7,298 nucleotides of DNA, from the NCBI GenBank assembly GCA_022561525.1, contig JADFRB010000087.1, positions 1-7,298 of the forward strand, in the 5' to 3' direction. This DNA comes from Nitrospinota bacterium (GTDB taxonomy: Bacteria > Nitrospirota > Nitrospiria > Nitrospirales > UBA8639). Below, in pieces: positions 5,688 through 7,298 of this stretch (position 1 is the first letter of the stretch; the number at the start of each line of letters is the position of its first letter). The position numbers and the translations under genes were made by a program. The notes beneath the pieces were generated by a model. It had not been told where the DNA came from, made no database searches, and saw nothing but the letters and a program-made list of their open reading frames with translations.

Positions 5688-6086
5688 ATGGCCGACAAGC
5701 TACAAAAACCTGATGAGGAATGGCAACAACAATTGACCCCGGAACAATTTTATGTCACACGCCAGCATGGAACCGAACCCTCATTTAGCGGTACCTATTA
5801 CAGCCATAAAGAAGAGGGAACGTATCACTGTATCTGTTGTGGCACCCCATTGTTTCAATCAGACGATAAGTTTGACTCGGGAACCGGGTGGCCAAGCTTC
5901 ACCCAACCGGCAACAGACTCAGCGTTAGACACCCTTGCCGACCATAATCTCGGCATGACGAGAGTCGAGGTCCAATGTGCTCGGTGCGATGCCCATCTTG
6001 GACATGTGTTCCCCGATGGGCCAGCACCAACCAAGCAACGATACTGTATTAACTCCGCCTCGTTACGGTTCAAAGACAAGGAGTAG
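5688..6086 (+). CDS. msrB: Peptide-methionine (R)-S-oxide reductase MsrB
   Basis: MsrB reduces the R epimer of methionine sulfoxide in proteins back to methionine, using thioredoxin or similar reductants; this copy has no signal peptide and is presumably cytoplasmic. The 132 residues match a single-domain MsrB. The structural zinc site is C48/C51 (HCICCG) and C97/C100 (CARC). The catalytic cysteine is C120 in [11 protein letters not shown], and [10 protein letters not shown] (103-112) supplies the conserved histidines. At the position where many MsrB proteins have a resolving cysteine (SGCGWPSF), this one has threonine (SGTGWPSF, T66), so sulfenic acid regeneration must use another thiol or an external reductant. 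ATG 5688 lies six bases after GAGGAAG (5675-5681); the frame extends to a TTG at 5673 that overlaps this site and is rejected. No MsrA is fused or adjacent. The gene converges on the dehydrogenase gene. Confidence 0.96.
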   Translation: MADKLQKPDEEWQQQLTPEQFYVTRQHGTEPSFSGTYYSHKEEGTYHCICCGTPLFQSDDKFDSGTGWPSFTQPATDSALDTLADHNLGMTRVEVQCARCDAHLGHVFPDGPAPTKQRYCINSASLRFKDKE

Positions 6087-6186
6087 GATCAAAAAGCGAA
6101 CTCGTTACGATCTCTTTTTCCAAAGGTAACCTCAAGTGACCCATTTCATTTTTCATCCCTTCACGTCCACCAGTTTGGCTGGCCTT

Positions 6187-6906
6187 TTACCACTCCGCCC
6201 CCAGTCTGTCCACCACCACCTGACGCACAATCGCATGGGGTCCCAGAGTGGCGAGATACAGGGCCGTTTCCGCAATATCAAAAGGACTAATCTTTTGGCT
6301 CTCGACTATTTCTTCTTCCGAGGCATCAACTAATTCATCTGCGACCCCTGCCGGACAAATAGCACATACTTTGATCCCATGGACCCGGGCTTCATCCGCC
6401 AAGGACTTGGTCAATCCCATCACCCCATGCTTGGAAGCACTATAGGTTCCCGTTCCAGCCCATGCTTCAACACCAGCCACACTCGACATATTGATGATGG
6501 TACCGGTGCCTTGTTTCATCATGATTCGAATGCCGGCGCGGCAACAAAAAAATGTCCCTCGCAAGTTGGTGCTCATGACACGGTCAAACTCAGCAGTACT
6601 GGTTTTCATTAACAGCCCTCCACCAAAAACTCCGGCATTATTCACAAGAATATCAAGGTGCCCAAAATTGGTGATAGTTTGACTGCATAATTCATCGACC
6701 TGAGACTCATCGGTCACATCAGTCCTCACCGCCACAGCCTGTCCCCCCTGCACTCGAATCTGTTCGGCAACTTGCTCACACAGTTCCAACCGTCGGGCCG
6801 TCACCACCACCGTCGCGCCCTCGCCACCAAATTTCAATGCGATGGCTTTCCCAATTCCACTACTACTTCCCGTAACAATGGCCACTTTTCCATCCAGACG
6901 TTTCAT
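6187..6906 (-). CDS. Classical short-chain dehydrogenase/reductase (SDR)
   Basis: This is a soluble NAD(P)(H)-dependent oxidoreductase of the classical SDR family; the substrate cannot be told from sequence. The 239 residues show the cofactor motif TGSSSGIG (12-19), TARR (36-39) after the second strand, whose arginines suggest NADP(H) preference, and D63 in TDVTD. NNAG is at 89-92, catalytic N114, S142 (NMSSVAG), Y155 and K159 (YSASK). The motif after strand 6 is CPAGV rather than the common PG pair. The C terminus (ALYLATLGPHAIVRQVVVDR) lacks the V-DGG ending of FabG, so I do not call it a 3-oxoacyl-ACP reductase. The start is supported by GGAGAG (minus strand, 6915-6920) eight bases before the ATG. 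It converges with msrB across about 100 bases, where I see only a weak hairpin. Confidence 0.92.
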   Translation of the reverse strand: MKRLDGKVAIVTGSSSGIGKAIALKFGGEGATVVVTARRLELCEQVAEQIRVQGGQAVAVRTDVTDESQVDELCSQTITNFGHLDILVNNAGVFGGGLLMKTSTAEFDRVMSTNLRGTFFCCRAGIRIMMKQGTGTIINMSSVAGVEAWAGTGTYSASKHGVMGLTKSLADEARVHGIKVCAICPAGVADELVDASEEEIVESQKISPFDIAETALYLATLGPHAIVRQVVVDRLGAEW

Positions 6907-7151
6907 GAATGTTACTCTCCAAAGATTTAGTCGTTGGGACCGGTTTTCTTCACCAGGCTCTTCTCATTTCATATACGGATCATCCTTCAACCCTTGCATG
7001 CCCCAGAAAAATCCCTGAGAAGTCCGTTGAAAAATTCTGCGAATTGGTGACAATGTCCCAAGACCTTCACGTGTCAGGGGGAAAGGTGGTCGCTGACTTC
7101 ACCGACCCACTATACTCTCAGTATTCCAAAGGGAACAATCTCGTGACTGAA
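6907..7151. other. Upstream region of the dehydrogenase gene, no gene seen
   Basis: The first ~15 bases hold the ribosome binding site of the minus-strand dehydrogenase. The rest must contain its promoter, but I see no convincing -35/-10 pair. The plus-strand open frame at 6909-7163 has no ribosome binding site and runs into the terminal repeat at 7152, so I do not accept it. Confidence 0.4.
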
Positions 7152-7292
7152 GGGCACCTCTAAAAACCCGGCATTTTTTGTGAGGGCAAGGAAGCTGCGC
7201 GCGGAAAACCGGAGTGTATGGGCGAATACATGAGGATTTGAGCACGCGGCTGACGCCGCCATCACGGAAAAGGACGGTTTTTAGAGGTGCCC
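7152..7292. mobile_element. 141-bp MITE-like element, family D
   Basis: The ends are perfect 17-bp inverted repeats: GGGCACCTCTAAAAACC (7152-7168) and its complement (7276-7292). The interior is GC-rich with GCGCGCGG and GCGGCTGACGCCGCC blocks and holds no open frame of note. The size and clean ends fit a non-autonomous IS derivative. A target duplication is not clear because only six bases follow it in the window. Confidence 0.75.
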
Positions 7293-7298
7293 AAAAGA

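Noticed and set aside
6160..6180. CCAG..CTGG hairpin followed by TTTT between msrB and the dehydrogenase as a terminator
   Set aside because: The stem is only four base pairs with a short T-run, too weak to call.
6909..7163. 84-codon plus-strand open frame
   Set aside because: No ribosome binding site, it begins opposite the dehydrogenase leader and ends inside the family D terminal repeat.
1..7298. A novel multi-gene defence, toxin-antitoxin or biosynthetic system
   Set aside because: The intact genes are separated by long repeat-filled gaps, have separate start signals and belong to unrelated or unknown families; no paired toxin/antitoxin layout, nuclease, helicase or CRISPR repeat is present.

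Overview
The window looks like bacterial chromosome of moderate GC (roughly half). The dispersed palindromic elements, especially the family with an AAAAAGGCCGTCCAGC arm, and the general style of the proteins remind me of Nitrospirota, perhaps a lower-GC (marine-type) Nitrospira. This is recollection, not a database match. There is no phage, plasmid, CRISPR, rRNA or tRNA signal.

Layout from left to right. 1-330 is non-coding as far as I can see. 331-498 encodes a 55-residue cysteine/histidine-rich putative zinc-binding protein. It is followed by a 138-bp inverted-repeat element (510-647) and then a terminator-like hairpin (658-695). 924-1241 encodes a GYD-domain protein. 1378-1770 is the decayed 3' end of a minus-strand di-heme oxidoreductase (DHOR/DUF1111-type) gene, with one frameshift and one internal stop. 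It is cut off at its 5' side by a second palindromic element (1775-2002). 2008-2366 has no convincing gene but holds small hairpin repeats. A 297-bp element with near-perfect 22-bp terminal inverted repeats (2367-2663), itself carrying a nested 125-bp long hairpin, ends only 36 bp before the start of ychF (2700-3770). Two plus-strand genes of unknown function follow (3976-4332 and 4472-5122), separated by two back-to-back hairpins. A 163-bp element with 34-bp inverted ends (5415-5577) precedes msrB (5688-6086), which converges on a minus-strand short-chain dehydrogenase gene (6187-6906). The window ends in a 141-bp element with perfect 17-bp inverted ends (7152-7292).

The intact genes look like single-gene units rather than an operon: YchF is a conserved translation-associated ATPase, MsrB repairs oxidised methionine, the SDR is a soluble oxidoreductase, and the rest are small or uncharacterised. 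They share no obvious pathway. I found no convincing novel multi-gene system. The distinctive property is the density of short transposase-less palindromic elements of at least four families. One is nested, one sits against a housekeeping gene start, one truncates a pseudogene, and one appears to separate a gene from its terminator.
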